A DNA stretch of 64,000 nucleotides from Mytilisepta virgata. Taxonomy: Eukaryota > Mollusca > Bivalvia > Mytilida > Mytilidae. Shown piece after piece: positions 26,200 through 37,043 of this stretch. The notes beneath the pieces are model-generated. The model had not been told where the DNA came from. It did no database searches and worked only from the letters and a program-made list of their open reading frames with translations. Positions within the stretch are counted from its first letter, which is position 1, and every line of letters starts with the position of its first letter. A program made the translations under genes and the position numbers. The stretch lies in assembly GCA_028015205.1 (NCBI GenBank), contig JAPWFG010000026.1, forward strand, positions 2,542,001 to 2,606,000, in the 5' to 3' direction.

Positions 26200-26450
26200 G
26201 ACGCATTTCAAGGAGTTATCTCTCATCAGCGGCATTAAAACCGAAACATTTGGAAGACCAAAAACCAAAATTTTAAAACAAGAAGTACTCATAACCAAAA
26301 ATACCGAAATAGGAAGCCAAATTTCAGCTAAATACTGGCAATTTCTATAACAAATCAATGAATAATCATGTTAGACAAGTCTGGCGACTGGGTTGGCGAA
26401 TACCCTCGGGGACCTAGTGTCCACCATGCAGAGGCATCGTCCCAAATCTA
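26200..26450. repeat. Dispersed repeat sharing the CCCTCGGGG block
   Basis: GGAAGACCAAAAACCAAAAT...GGAAGCCAAATTTCAGC, then CTGGCGACTGGGTTGGCGAA, CCCTCGGGGACC and GTCCACCATGCAGAGGCATC. The end block matches the copy at 16250-16320. Confidence 0.55.
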
Positions 26451-26761
26451 TTTTCAGGAGGATTACACTGCATTGCATCGATTCTGTAAGTAGACAAAAA
26501 AACAGGAGAGTCAAATAAAAAAAAATCTTTAACGCAAAATTCAGAATCACTCCTTAAAAATGTTAAAGATCTATTGGTACTAAATATATTTTCTGATATT
26601 ATGTTTAAACTTTTTTTTAAACGATATCATATTCATATATACAATGATATTGGAAATATGACTGCACGCAACTGCATTTTTGCGTACAGGTAGCTGCATT
26701 AACGTAAAAATTTACCTGCCGTTTCCTCTGGTACGCTCCAGTATTTGGCAATTTCCTAATC

Positions 26762-26815
26762 TAGATAGATAGATAGATAGATAATGTTTATTAACCTCAA
26801 TGGGGCAATAATAAC
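26762..26815 (-). repeat. TAGA microsatellite, possible 3' tail of a LINE on the - strand
   Basis: Five TAGA repeats, then TAATGTTTATTAACCTCAAT. On the - strand this reads CCCCATTGAGG, AATAAACATTA and (TATC)n, like the 3' end of several invertebrate LINEs. No reverse-transcriptase sequence is attached. Confidence 0.35.
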
Positions 26816-28487
26816 AGAGTAACAAATAAAAACATTGAAAGGGAAGAGGTTACTTGATTGACAGAAAATTAGACAACTGATAAAAAACATTCAATATAAA
26901 TAAATAAACCATGATTATATTAAATATAAAGACTCATGGCATATTAACATGCAAGAATTTGCCAACAGAGTTTAATATATCAGGATCTTCACAATTGAGA
27001 ATAATATAATTTTTGTCTATCTGATAAATTTGTGAAGGGGGGGGGACTTTTGATGATATAAATTTAAAGTTCTAGATGTGATGCCCTGAGGCAATATTTG
27101 TCATATACATGATATAGCAGAATCTATAATAAATTAAAATAAAAAATGTTACCGTATGCCGGTAATATTACTATGTCCGTTTCAATACTTCGATCGCAAC
27201 CGATTTCTTGATGAATAAATTCGGAAATTAAAATTCTTTACATTACAAATAAAATTGGTATATTCAAAAAATGAACTTGGTTCAAACCTTTGGAAAAAAT
27301 ACTTGCACATATTCTGGATCGTTGTTGTGGTGACGTCATACTGTACACAAAACGAATTTCAGGAAAAAACTGAAATCCCGCTTTTGTAAAATATTTCAGG
27401 CGTTCCCGTAGTGGAAACGACACTGAATTATAATCAATTTCGACTATTGGTAAAGTGCAATACTTATCACGTTCATTTAAATAAAATGAGATATTGCAAT
27501 TTTTTTTTAAGACACACATGTATTTTCATCGTGGCGTAAAGGCACCTTTATCAAAATTTTTAACAGTCTATGAAATTACTTGACCAAAATATAACAATTC
27601 ATACATTCACATTAATTTGTATACATGTATTATGTAATGGATATACCCCTGAGGTTTTTTAAACAATTAAGAAGGGGGGTCTCAGGAATTTCACCTTGAG
27701 CAAAGTTATAAACTATGATAAATGCAGGATATCTGGTTACAGGATATCATGTTTTGTATAATATATATAAATAGTAGTCTTACCTAATCTTATACCTATT
27801 ATAGATCCTTACAGTACGAATATCTTAGAAGTAATGAACTTCTATACCAGATTTCGCGGGGAATTTATTGACGGGAAATCGTGCAAAGCACTGTCTTTTT
27901 TGCGCCAATTGAAGTATTATTTCTCAGTTAAAGTTCATTTCCAAAAAGTGGCAATTTTAGTTTGTAAATAATTATTTAACTCTGAATTTTAAGGATTCAT
28001 AACAAGAAACGCATTGAAATATTAATCTGATATTTTATATGAATGATAATTGTAGTTTTTTAATTATAGTTTTCATTATATTATTTTTTTCTTTCCTTTT
28101 TAATATTTTTACTCATCTATAGTTTACATGTGACGTATACGTGGTATAGATTTTTATGACCAGATTGATACAAAATGATGGAGATTTTATGCAAGTATTT
28201 TTTTAATTAATTTTATTCAACGGGATGTGAGAATTAAAACATCCATTTAAAATTTAACGCTGAAAGAATTAGGTTAAGGTATATATGTGGAATGCACACA
28301 GAAATTAAAATAGCCTAATAAAAACTAGGACAGCAAGCATTTTGTTAAAATAAATTACAGACAAATCCATCATATTAGGTTTGAGAACTATATATACTAA
28401 ATATTTTTTATACATTCTGTCATTCTCAGAACAGTTATAGGTATGAGCAACCATCTGATTTTTATAGAGTTAAATGGAGTAGGGCAT

Positions 28488-28527
28488 TGGGGGGGGGGGG
28501 GGCGGGGGGGGGGGGGCCGGGGGGGCA
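28488..28527. repeat. Poly(G) tract, potential G-quadruplex
   Basis: Roughly 35 G interrupted only by single C or CC. Satisfies a four-run G-quadruplex pattern on the + strand. The antisense proline-rich frame is an artefact. Confidence 0.85.
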
Positions 28528-29089
28528 AGGAATCGATCTTAAGATTGGGGACATTTACTTTCGAAGCATCCGTGCACACGATGCACGAGTGTACATAATT
28601 TTGTGTGAATTTTTCTTCAATATTTTACACGCATGCTACTATTTGCCTATTTTTTGAAAGGTATTTTCAATCCTGCATTTTTTTTCACCACATTTCACCT
28701 AAAAATTATTGGTTTTTTTAATAGAGTAAAATGGATTAGACAAGTGCTTTATACGTGTTTTACGGGACAAGAAATTGATCTGAATTGTTTTTCAGTTATT
28801 CATTTTTTCACCACATTTTTAGCTTTCGTTCGGAGCATTTTATCATAGCTCGTATTTTAATTGGCACACAGTCATTCAAAATGCCTTTAATAACAACTAA
28901 CTGTTTGGTTTTGTGTAATATTAACCAATTTTTAACCTGAATTTTCTAAACCAAATTTAATACCGCCCCCCCCCCCCCCCCTCAAATAGTTATTCGCACC
29001 TAGCTTTAATTCACACACACGAAGCATATGCAAGTACTAGCACATTATCTTGTACTTCTAATAATAATTGTATATCTACATGCACTTAT

Positions 29090-29245
29090 AAACATTATGG
29101 TAAAAATATTTTACGCAAAGACAATTTTATCATTAACTTCATTTAAATGAAGTTAATAAAAATGTCTTTGCGTAAAACAATGTAAAATAATGAAGTACTT
29201 TAATAAAAGTGTATTTGCGTAAAATATTTTTACCACAATGTTTAC
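29090..29245. repeat. Overlapping hairpins sharing one arm
   Basis: TTTTACGCAAAGACA...TTAACTTCATTT pairs with AAATGAAGTTAA...TGTCTTTGCGTAAAA (29110-29178). A third copy, TTTGCGTAAAATATTTTTAC...ATGTTTA, at ~29214 pairs with TAAACATTATGGTAAAAATA at 29090. Two mutually exclusive foldbacks are possible. Confidence 0.7.
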
Positions 29246-30165
29246 AACTGCATGACCAATAAAATGCATTAAATACATGTAGATATATAAGTATTATTAG
29301 GAATATAAGATAATGTCCACTGTTGCAAAAATGAAACTATACCCGGCGAATTTAAAGATTTTAGTGAAAAATAAGGAAATATGACAGTTTAAATTATTCA
29401 ATTCAATCTGATATTGTCATGTAAACTATAAGAACAAGTTTGTTACAAATAAACAAAACGAAAAAAATATATTCTATTTACAGGTCGGTATTAAACATAT
29501 TAAAAGTCTAGTCCTCAGTTCTAAAGGAAACAGTTGTTTTAACAAGACCATTACAACTTGACTAGCAATTAACACATAAAAAAGTCGAAAACCAATTTAC
29601 TTTCAATTCACCTAATTTTCTGAATACTGAAATGGATATTTTTAGACTAATAGGCCTATCGATTAAAAAGAATTTAAACTTACGTGTCGCAAAATGATTC
29701 AAGTTTGGGGTACATAATTTATCATTATCGCTGATAAAACGTTTAACTGATCACGAGCAGACGTTTAAAGGCGCACTGCACTGGTGCTGGAGTAAACAAT
29801 GGCTAAGTTTTGAAGAAGAAAATGAGAAATATGGATGAATGTGCATTACGTTGAACTTTAATTGAGTCTTTCAATGAGCGTAGTAAAGGAGTAACCATTT
29901 GCATTCACAAAAAGTGAGATCGCTTCTACTTTTAAGTTTTTCCCCTTCTGTATCACGCCCCCCCCCCCCCCCCCCCCCCTTCACTTTCCATGACTATGTA
30001 ATACCGTTATTTACTAAGATGATTCAAATAATCATATGTAATGTCCATGAAAGATGCGACAGGTTCTAGACTGATCCACTCTGTCCACAACCAAAGATTA
30101 CAATACAATCGACTAGCCTGACAAGGCACAACTCTTTAAGAAACTGTGGATGTGACATATCTGCT

Positions 30166-31767
30166 CGGTCCTACTAAAAGAAGCCTGCCAAGGTAAATGA
30201 AGCCTGCAGAAGCCTGCAAAAGCCTGCAGGTTAATGGCTATAGGTACGTTGAATATTTTTACATATTATGGTAGATGAAAGTATATTATTTGAAAATATC
30301 GGAAAAAAAATTATTTTGATAAGTTTTTCGACTCTTAATCGATGATTTTCTATTGTCGCATTTGAAGCCTGCAAGAATGTGATGCCATCTTGTTTTACCT
30401 TAGATTCGAGTTGACATGTATAGTTAATTACCCAGTGTATATTGTAGAATAAACAATTTTAAGTAAATAATCACATATTAACATTTTTATAGAATTATTA
30501 AAAGAAATAACTATACTTATATAAACTAAAAATAACTTGAAATATTCTCACTTAAATAAACAATTTAATATAATTTAATATTGAATTGACAACTTTCTAA
30601 ATCACTTCACTTCTTTCACTTCATTTGCACACAACGTGATATTTGATTTAAAAAATAATAGTAGCTAATTTATAATAGAAGCTTTTTTTGTTTCAAATTA
30701 TTATTATTATTTACATATTTTCAAAATAGTAGCAATTTGATATTTGATTTAAAGAAATGTGAAAATCTCACAAACACTAATTTTTCATTTTTGAGAAAAT
30801 CTTCACTTTCATTCATTTGTTCAGGCTGCTGTTTAGATAGCTTTGGAAATTTTGATTTTTTAGCAGGTTTAAAGAGGTTAAACAAGAACGGGAATTCCGT
30901 TGAAGTTGCCAAATTGGAGCTTATTCTATCCAGATTTTTTTCAAAAACACTGTCTCCACAATCTTTAGAGGTAAATAGATCTTTGGCTATAGATTCAGTA
31001 GGAACTTCACATTTGAGCAAGAATTCGACATATAGGGCAGTGGAGACGACTGGAGATGGGAATTGTCTTTTAAATGCCATCTCCATCGGAATTCAAAATT
31101 CAGAAATTCTTTCTGTAGAAATTAGATATAGGATTCAGTACAAATCTTTTTATACGGACGAACACAGACGATGGACTAAATTATAGAATATTTTTTATTC
31201 AATTTTGGTTTTTTCTTCTTCCGCTTTAGGTTAACGTTTTTCTATTTCTTCTTCCTCTGCTCTCACAGTTTTAGCTGAAAAAGATTTTTTTTTTTCAGAA
31301 TTGTAATTTTGTATATAGTTTCTGATTATGAAAAAAGTAAAAGTAAATAAATAAATTAAAAAAAAAAAATGGACCCAGAAGTAGAACCACGTCCTTGTCA
31401 TTGGGTTTGGTAACATATTCATTTATGAATATGGCAGAGAGTTCTACATTTTTATTACATTCAATTAACATTAATCTCAATAAAATTGTTTATTTTACAA
31501 TATACACTGGCTAATTAACTATACATGTCAACTCTAATCTCAGGTAAAACAAGATGGCGTCGCATTCTTGCAGGCTTCAAATACGACAATAGAAAATCAT
31601 CGATTAAGAGTCGAAAAACTTATCAAAATCAATTTTTTTTTCGATATTTTCAAATAATATACTTTCATCTACCATAATATGTAAAAATATTCCACGTACA
31701 TACAGCCATTAACCTGCAGGCTTTTGCAGGCTTCATTTACCTTGGCAGGCTTCTTTTAGTAGTACCC
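30166..31767. mobile_element. 1.6 kb DNA transposon with ~290 bp TIRs and 8 bp TSD
   Basis: Left TIR 30166-~30461 and right TIR ~31481-31767 are inverted copies, starting GGT(C/A)CTACTAAAAGAAGC. Each TIR carries about five AAGCCTGC words, four of them clustered near the tip, which look like transposase-binding sites. Flanked by TATCTGCT at 30158-30165 and 31768-31775. The interior encodes only a truncated OTU-like ORF, so it is non-autonomous. Superfamily unassigned; 8 bp duplications fit hAT-like groups among others. Confidence 0.88.
30737..31186 (+). CDS. Truncated OTU-like cysteine protease ORF inside the transposon
   Basis: 149 codons. Residues ~100-130 read YRAVETTGDGNCLLNAISIG, the OTU-family active-site block with the Asp (codon 31055) and nucleophile Cys (codon 31064) of the D-G-N-C motif. 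OTU proteins cleave ubiquitin chains or, in transposon-linked forms, have unknown substrates. The catalytic His and most of the fold are missing, because the frame stops ~40 residues after the Cys, so it is unlikely to be active. The first ~95 residues are unrecognised. It lies entirely between the TIRs, hence probably transposon cargo or a remnant. Confidence 0.6.
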   Translation: MIFDLKKCENLTNTNFSFLRKSSLSFICSGCCLDSFGNFDFLAGLKRLNKNGNSVEVAKLELILSRFFSKTLSPQSLEVNRSLAIDSVGTSHLSKNSTYRAVETTGDGNCLLNAISIGIQNSEILSVEIRYRIQYKSFYTDEHRRWTKL

Positions 31768-32792
31768 TATCTGCTAGGTAATGAACAGTTTATAGGGAAC
31801 CCGTGTATATTGATGAAAAAAATCAAGAAATAAGTTCTTTTTAAAGTCGCAATTCGGCCTTAAACAAGAGAAACTATTGCAAGTTCAAGACGGCCCTTAG
31901 CTCTAGTGTGAAGGAATTTCTTTGCTAAATGTTGATTATATCAATCTGTTTTTTTAAAGAACAAATTTGCAATGTAGAAAAATTGCACACATAATAAATA
32001 AATTTAAAAAATCTAACAAACATTGACATAATTTGCTCGCCAAAGAAAAAAATTTTAAAAACACAAAAACGAATCCAGTAGTTGGCCATAATTATTTCGT
32101 CACTTCATTTTTGCCATTGATTTCTATACAAATTCACATTCTTTCAAAATACGACTGTGAGTCTTTTTCTCATCCGATTTTTACTAAATTTTCAACAAAA
32201 GACTGAGAAATACCCGAAGATTGATTGTTTATTTGTAAATAAAATTGCAATTTAGTGTTTCAAAGTTACAATTTTGGTATCATAAATTTGGTTCAATATA
32301 CAGGGAAAATGTGACGTCATAACTTTTATACGTAATTAAACCACTGTAACTTTGTTAAAAGATTTCATATCTGTAAAAACAAATAAAGAAGTAAATCTTT
32401 AGTTTTCATCTTTATCATGGTTAAAGTTAACTTAAAATCGATAGAGTAATGACTTCCAAATTTTTTTTTTAAATGTGAATTTACATAGAAATCAATGGGA
32501 AGAAATGAAGTGATGATATAATTATGGCCAACTACTGTATGTTAGACCATCGGAAAAGTCCTGACGATAACCAATTATATAAAAAATATATCTCCTTCTT
32601 CCTGTTGTACATTAACTTTATGTACTTAGAGCAAATTACAGAATAAATATTTTGTATATGATATTCTGTGGGATATAATATTGACTAAGAAAACAAAGTA
32701 TTCCTTTAAATAGCAGTGAGTCATTTAAAGAGAAGTTACATGTATATGCCTCTTAAAATGTCTGGATGACTTTAAAAATGTAGATTGTCATT

Positions 32793-33170
32793 CAGGTACG
32801 AGTGAGTTATGGAATTTATCCATCCGATATAGTTAAATTTTTTATTTTCAAGATGCGAGGATGTTAAAATCTAAAATTTAACTATTGAGGGTGGAGAAAT
32901 TCTATAACTCACGAGTAAATTGAAGGAGAATTTGTTTCTCCTATGATTTTCAACAAAAACCTCAAGAAAATGCCGTTGCTACGCATTTTGTTTACATGAA
33001 TGCCATTTCGGAACTTCTCTAGTTTATCTTTCCAATAAACGTAAAAAGGGCTGGAATTCCCATGCAGAAATTTAATGACCTGGAGGTGGTTAAAAATATG
33101 TATTTTTATCCCACAGATTAAACACGTCAAGAATAGGAGAAACAAATTTACAATCTACGTGGTAGTAACA
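32793..33170 (+). mobile_element. Family X dispersed repeat, copy 1
   Basis: A core inverted repeat (GAGTGAGTTATGGAATTT...CTCC against its complement ending ATAACTCACGAGT) is followed by TTGAAGGAGAAT, ATGATTTTC, CCTCAAGAAAATG, ACTTCTCTAGTTTATC and a GATTAAACACGTCAAGAATA tail. Same order in the copies at 36236 (reverse) and 60785. Confidence 0.75.
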
Positions 33171-33364
33171 AAACATATTCTATACTTGAATGAAAATTTT
33201 CTTCCATAAATGGCTATTTTCACTGTGAGATGACCCATTGAAGATCGGTTCGCATGACCTTTTCTCCCACTGCATGAGGCCTCATCATTGCTTTAGACAA
33301 ATCAAATGATGACATTCACAAATGCACATACCTTTTTTACCAATCAGGCGCTACTTCTCAAATA

Positions 33365-33506
33365 TATATTACATATAGATGCTTTTAGGAATATTAAAAT
33401 CAGTTTTATAGACCATTTGTGAGTTACCCTGCTGCTATATTACATATAGATGCCTTTAGGAATATTAAAATCAGTTTTATAGACCATTTGTGAGTTACCC
33501 TGCTGC
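33365..33506. repeat. Two-copy 71 bp tandem duplication
   Basis: TATATTACATATAGATGC...CAGTTTTATAGACCATTTG...CCCTGCTGC occurs twice, with essentially one base difference, suggesting a recent duplication. Confidence 0.9.
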
Positions 33507-34115
33507 TTACAGTACCCACAGCACGGATCGATTCTCCACCCCATGAAATATCGCGGTGGATCTCTGTGAAACTCTGCGAAATATAATTGTGGCCCTTGGA
33601 GAATTCACTCGTCATTAATTAGTTTTGTTAAGTATCTTTTATTACAATTTACATAATGTAGATGTGTACACATTGTACAATGTATACTCATTGTAGTGAT
33701 TTTGTGTATTTCACTTTCAGCTTCCTTCATCGAAACAATTGTGTATTTTCTCCCTTATATAGGAATATTCGTTGTTCTCTAGATTTATCAATCTAATATA
33801 AGTAGCTTCTACAATTTTCCCACGGTCCTTGCAGCATAGCGACATTTGATCTGATCATAGTAAAATTTTACCACATTGGATTAAATCATTTTTACATCGG
33901 CTGCTAATACACAACCTCTGAGAATATGATTGGCATCATTTTACGTGATGTCTGTCGTTTCCTGGCGGATATATGGTAAGATGCATTCTTTCAGAGATTG
34001 TCTAGACGTACTTTTAGATTGAAAATTTAATAAATAATGATTAAAAGATTTTTATCATAAAAATTTAATTTACATGATTTTAAAATGATAATTATGGGAA
34101 TGATTATTTCACTTA

Positions 34116-34141
34116 ACCCGAGAAATAGTGCGGGTCACTAG
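34116..34141 (+). mobile_element. Helitron-like 3' terminus
   Basis: ACCCG (34116-34120) and CGGGT (34131-34135) form a stem; CTAG at 34138-34141 is followed by T. Resembles the - strand end at 19120 (CGGGT...CTAGT). No body identified upstream. Confidence 0.3.
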
Positions 34142-36235
34142 TCTCTAAAGATCTGTATTTATGTGAAGGTCCTTCCAACAATTATTAGGGCTCCCCCCGT
34201 TTTTTTTTCACCATCTGTGTTTCTGTCGTCTTTCATACATTGTACATAGCATTAAAATAGTATATACATGATATAGTATACATGACTAATATGTATTAAT
34301 TGCTGTTATCTTAGTGAATAAGGTTTTTTTCAGAAAATAAAATCTGACACCCCAATAAAATTCGAGTGGAATTTTTGGCAAATTATTCAGTATGCGAATT
34401 ACATGGCTGCAATGTTAATCAGCAAAGTCACAATGCCAGCTCATACATGTATATGTAACAGATTTATAAGAATGGTCTGTTTACATCAGCATATGTGTTA
34501 AATAACTGGGCAATAGGTTGTGAATGATTTGTTATATATAGGCACGTGTATATAGATGTATATAAACTGCAGATAATTAAGGTCAAGATGATCCTAGGTG
34601 CAAAATATACGTGACAAAAGCAATTGAAATATTACATAAAACAATTATTAGACAATGGGTCTACATACAGCGGTTGCATTTTTATTCTGTTCAAAAGATG
34701 GCTGCAAACATCTAAGATGAATTTTTTAAAATCTCATCGATATAGGGCCACACTAAACTGATTTTTTTACTTAATATTCTTTTTCCAGGCGCAGATCAAA
34801 TTAACGAGCCGCACACATTTTTTAAAATAAAATATGGAAAAAAAACAATTTGATATGTTGTATTATTATCAAAAAAAAGATAAGGGTCTGAAGTTAATGC
34901 ATATTTAAACCTGTCATCTGGATATAAACGATTCGAGTTCGTTTCTCGAACGGGGTTTAAAAAATAGTTGTTTCTGTATATTTTTCACTATGTGAATGAA
35001 CTGATCATTGAACATACTGAAACAATGATGGTAATTTACAGTGATCATGACGAAGTAATTTAGCGAAATATGCAAAATTGGGGCACCACCCACGTGACCT
35101 TATATAAAAATTTTAAACCAACAATACAAGTACTGCACAAGAAAATGTGTGCATAAATCTTTCCAAAGAGTGCTCGGAATTGGCTAATATCTTTTTTATA
35201 TTGATAATGTACATATATGGTCTCTCGCCATGTACAATGAAATGAAACAGATGACAGATACATGTACATACAGTGTAACCACCAAAACAAGATAACTATC
35301 AAAGTCCCCATTCCGAAGATACTTTGCCCATCCAAATTTAATTTATTAAGCAGACAAAATAAATAAATTTGAAAGATTTAATGTTGAATTATATTTTCAG
35401 GTTAATCTTTTATTTAACTAATAAAATTTATAATTTAATATTATCGATATGAATACATCATGTTGTACATTTACTTAAACATGTAATACAATGGTCATAA
35501 GCAAAAACAGTTAGAGGATAGAAATAAGAGAAAGTACAACAAGTTCAAATTTACTACATGACACAAAGTACAAAAATATGAAAACGATAATTATATAAAC
35601 ACAATTCGCAGAGAAAAATAAGAGGAATTTGCAAGTTCAACACCGAAAAACACCACATTACACAGAGTTTCGCGTTACACCATGGCGGGTGTTTGAGAAT
35701 CGATCCGTGGTGTGGGTATGGTATGTTCAATATCAAAGTGCTATGACTATCACCGTAGCCGTAATTGTCCATAGGGATGAATAAATTTTATCCCTAGGGA
35801 TTTTGTAAAATGACCTCCATTTAATTAAAAATATGTGCAAGGAAGCACGTCTGGGTGGATTTTAAATTAAAAAATCTTTTGAAAAATTATACAATCTGAA
35901 ATGATTTTCAAAAGAGATAACATTGTACAGCTATCAGTTGTAGATAACCATAATATTTTAAATAGAAATACCTTTGGAAATATTAAAATTTGTTAAGTAA
36001 ATGAATTTTTATAACAGTGTCCACCTGGACAAAATGGTGAGACATGTACACCCAGCTGTGATTAGGCCGATAACAGGTGTTAAATTATTGCCCAGTTTGC
36101 TAGCTGCAGATTTATGAGCAGTCAATATACTAAAATTGTGGCTTGGACAAAATTTTCAACTAATCAAATGTAATTTATTTGAAATATATGTTATTTATTA
36201 ATTATTATCCACTGATAATGAAATAATGGAAATTA

Positions 36236-36600
36236 AAGGAATGACTGAATAAATTTTTATTTTTTATCTTTAACCACTTCCCATTGATTGAATTTCTACG
36301 TGGGAATTACTGCCCTTTTTTTTACAGTTATTGGAATGATAAACTAGAGAAGTCCCAAAATGACGTCTATGCAAACAAACTACATAGCAATAACATTTTC
36401 TTGAGGTTTTTGTCGAAAATCATAGGAGAAACAGATTCTCCTTCAATTTACTCATGAGTTATGGAATTTCTCCAACCTCAATAGTTAAATTTTAGATTTT
36501 AACATGCTCACTACGGGCTCGCGTGTTGAAAATCGAAAATTTAACTATCTCAGGTGGAGAAATTCCATAACTCACTCGTACGTGAAAGAGAATCTATATT
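36236..36600 (-). mobile_element. Family X dispersed repeat, copy 2 (reverse)
   Basis: Reverse complement of copy 1: TAACCACTTCCCATTGATT, AATGATAAACTAGAGAAGTC, CTTGAGGTTTTTGTCGAAAA, GATTCTCCTTCAATTTACTC, ATGAGTTATGGAATTTCTCC, then the palindromic partner. Ends ~350 bp before the first helicase exon. Confidence 0.75.
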
Positions 36601-36943
36601 TATAACTAAATACTTTAAAAAATTAGAAAAAAGTTAAAAACTTTTTCACATATATATATATCATGACGTATAATTTAATTAGTTTGATTAATATTATTGT
36701 TATGTCAACTAATCCTACCATAAGGAAAAGATAAAAAATAAAGATAGCAAAAATATTTTATCAAGAATTAAATCAGATTTATTGTCAGGGTAAGAGGGGG
36801 GATAATCTAGGAATTAGTGGGATTAATATATAAGAAATGAAAGAAAATTGCATTTAAGAGGAAGATGTTTTTTTTCGAAAGAATAGAATGTGCATGTATA
36901 GATATTTGAATGAAATATGATCATGATATGCCTTCTTTTTCAG

Positions 36944-37043
36944 AATGAGAGTCATGTGAATAACGGCATGCAAAGTGGATATGCTGTTGATGCAGAGTCA
37001 GTGGAAAATGAATCTACTGGAAAACCTCCTACAAGCAGTTCAA
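36944..37043 (+). CDS. SETX-like: SETX-like exon 1 of window (residues 1-33)
   Basis: Preceded by a pyrimidine-rich tract and CAG, followed by GTAATT. The only frame compatible with the next exon (enters phase 0, leaves phase 1) is open and reads a polar, Ser/Asn/Glu-rich peptide starting NESHVNNGMQ and ending in a serine run. It is probably the linker just after the N-terminal SETX domain. No family-specific motif is present, so support is from splice sites and phase only. It is not the true 5' end: the in-frame ATG at 36917 lies in the polypyrimidine tract of the acceptor. Confidence 0.6.

Larger units (their letters stand above)
24950..30157. other. Mostly non-coding stretch with repeats
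   Basis: Holds C/G homopolymers, a TAGA microsatellite, a dispersed repeat at 26200-26450 and hairpins at 29090-29240 (listed separately). A 93-codon - strand frame at 27238-27519 has no recognisable domain and no supporting context. Confidence 0.5.
31776..36943. other. Non-coding DNA upstream of first recognised helicase exon
   Basis: No SETX N-terminal-domain exon or other gene recognised. Contains family X foldbacks (32793, 36240), a 71 bp duplication, a Helitron-like end at 34138 and AT-rich filler. It could be a long 5' intron of the helicase gene. Confidence 0.5.

Noticed and set aside
27238..27519. 93-codon - strand ORF with fairly protein-like composition
   Set aside because: No family, splice context or neighbouring exon could be identified. 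Left unannotated rather than given a function.
28397..28579. Proline-rich antisense ORF
   Set aside because: Produced by translating the poly(G) tract on the opposite strand.
30721..31086. 121-codon antisense ORF in the TIR element
   Set aside because: Shadow of the + strand ORF, which has the recognisable OTU active-site block.
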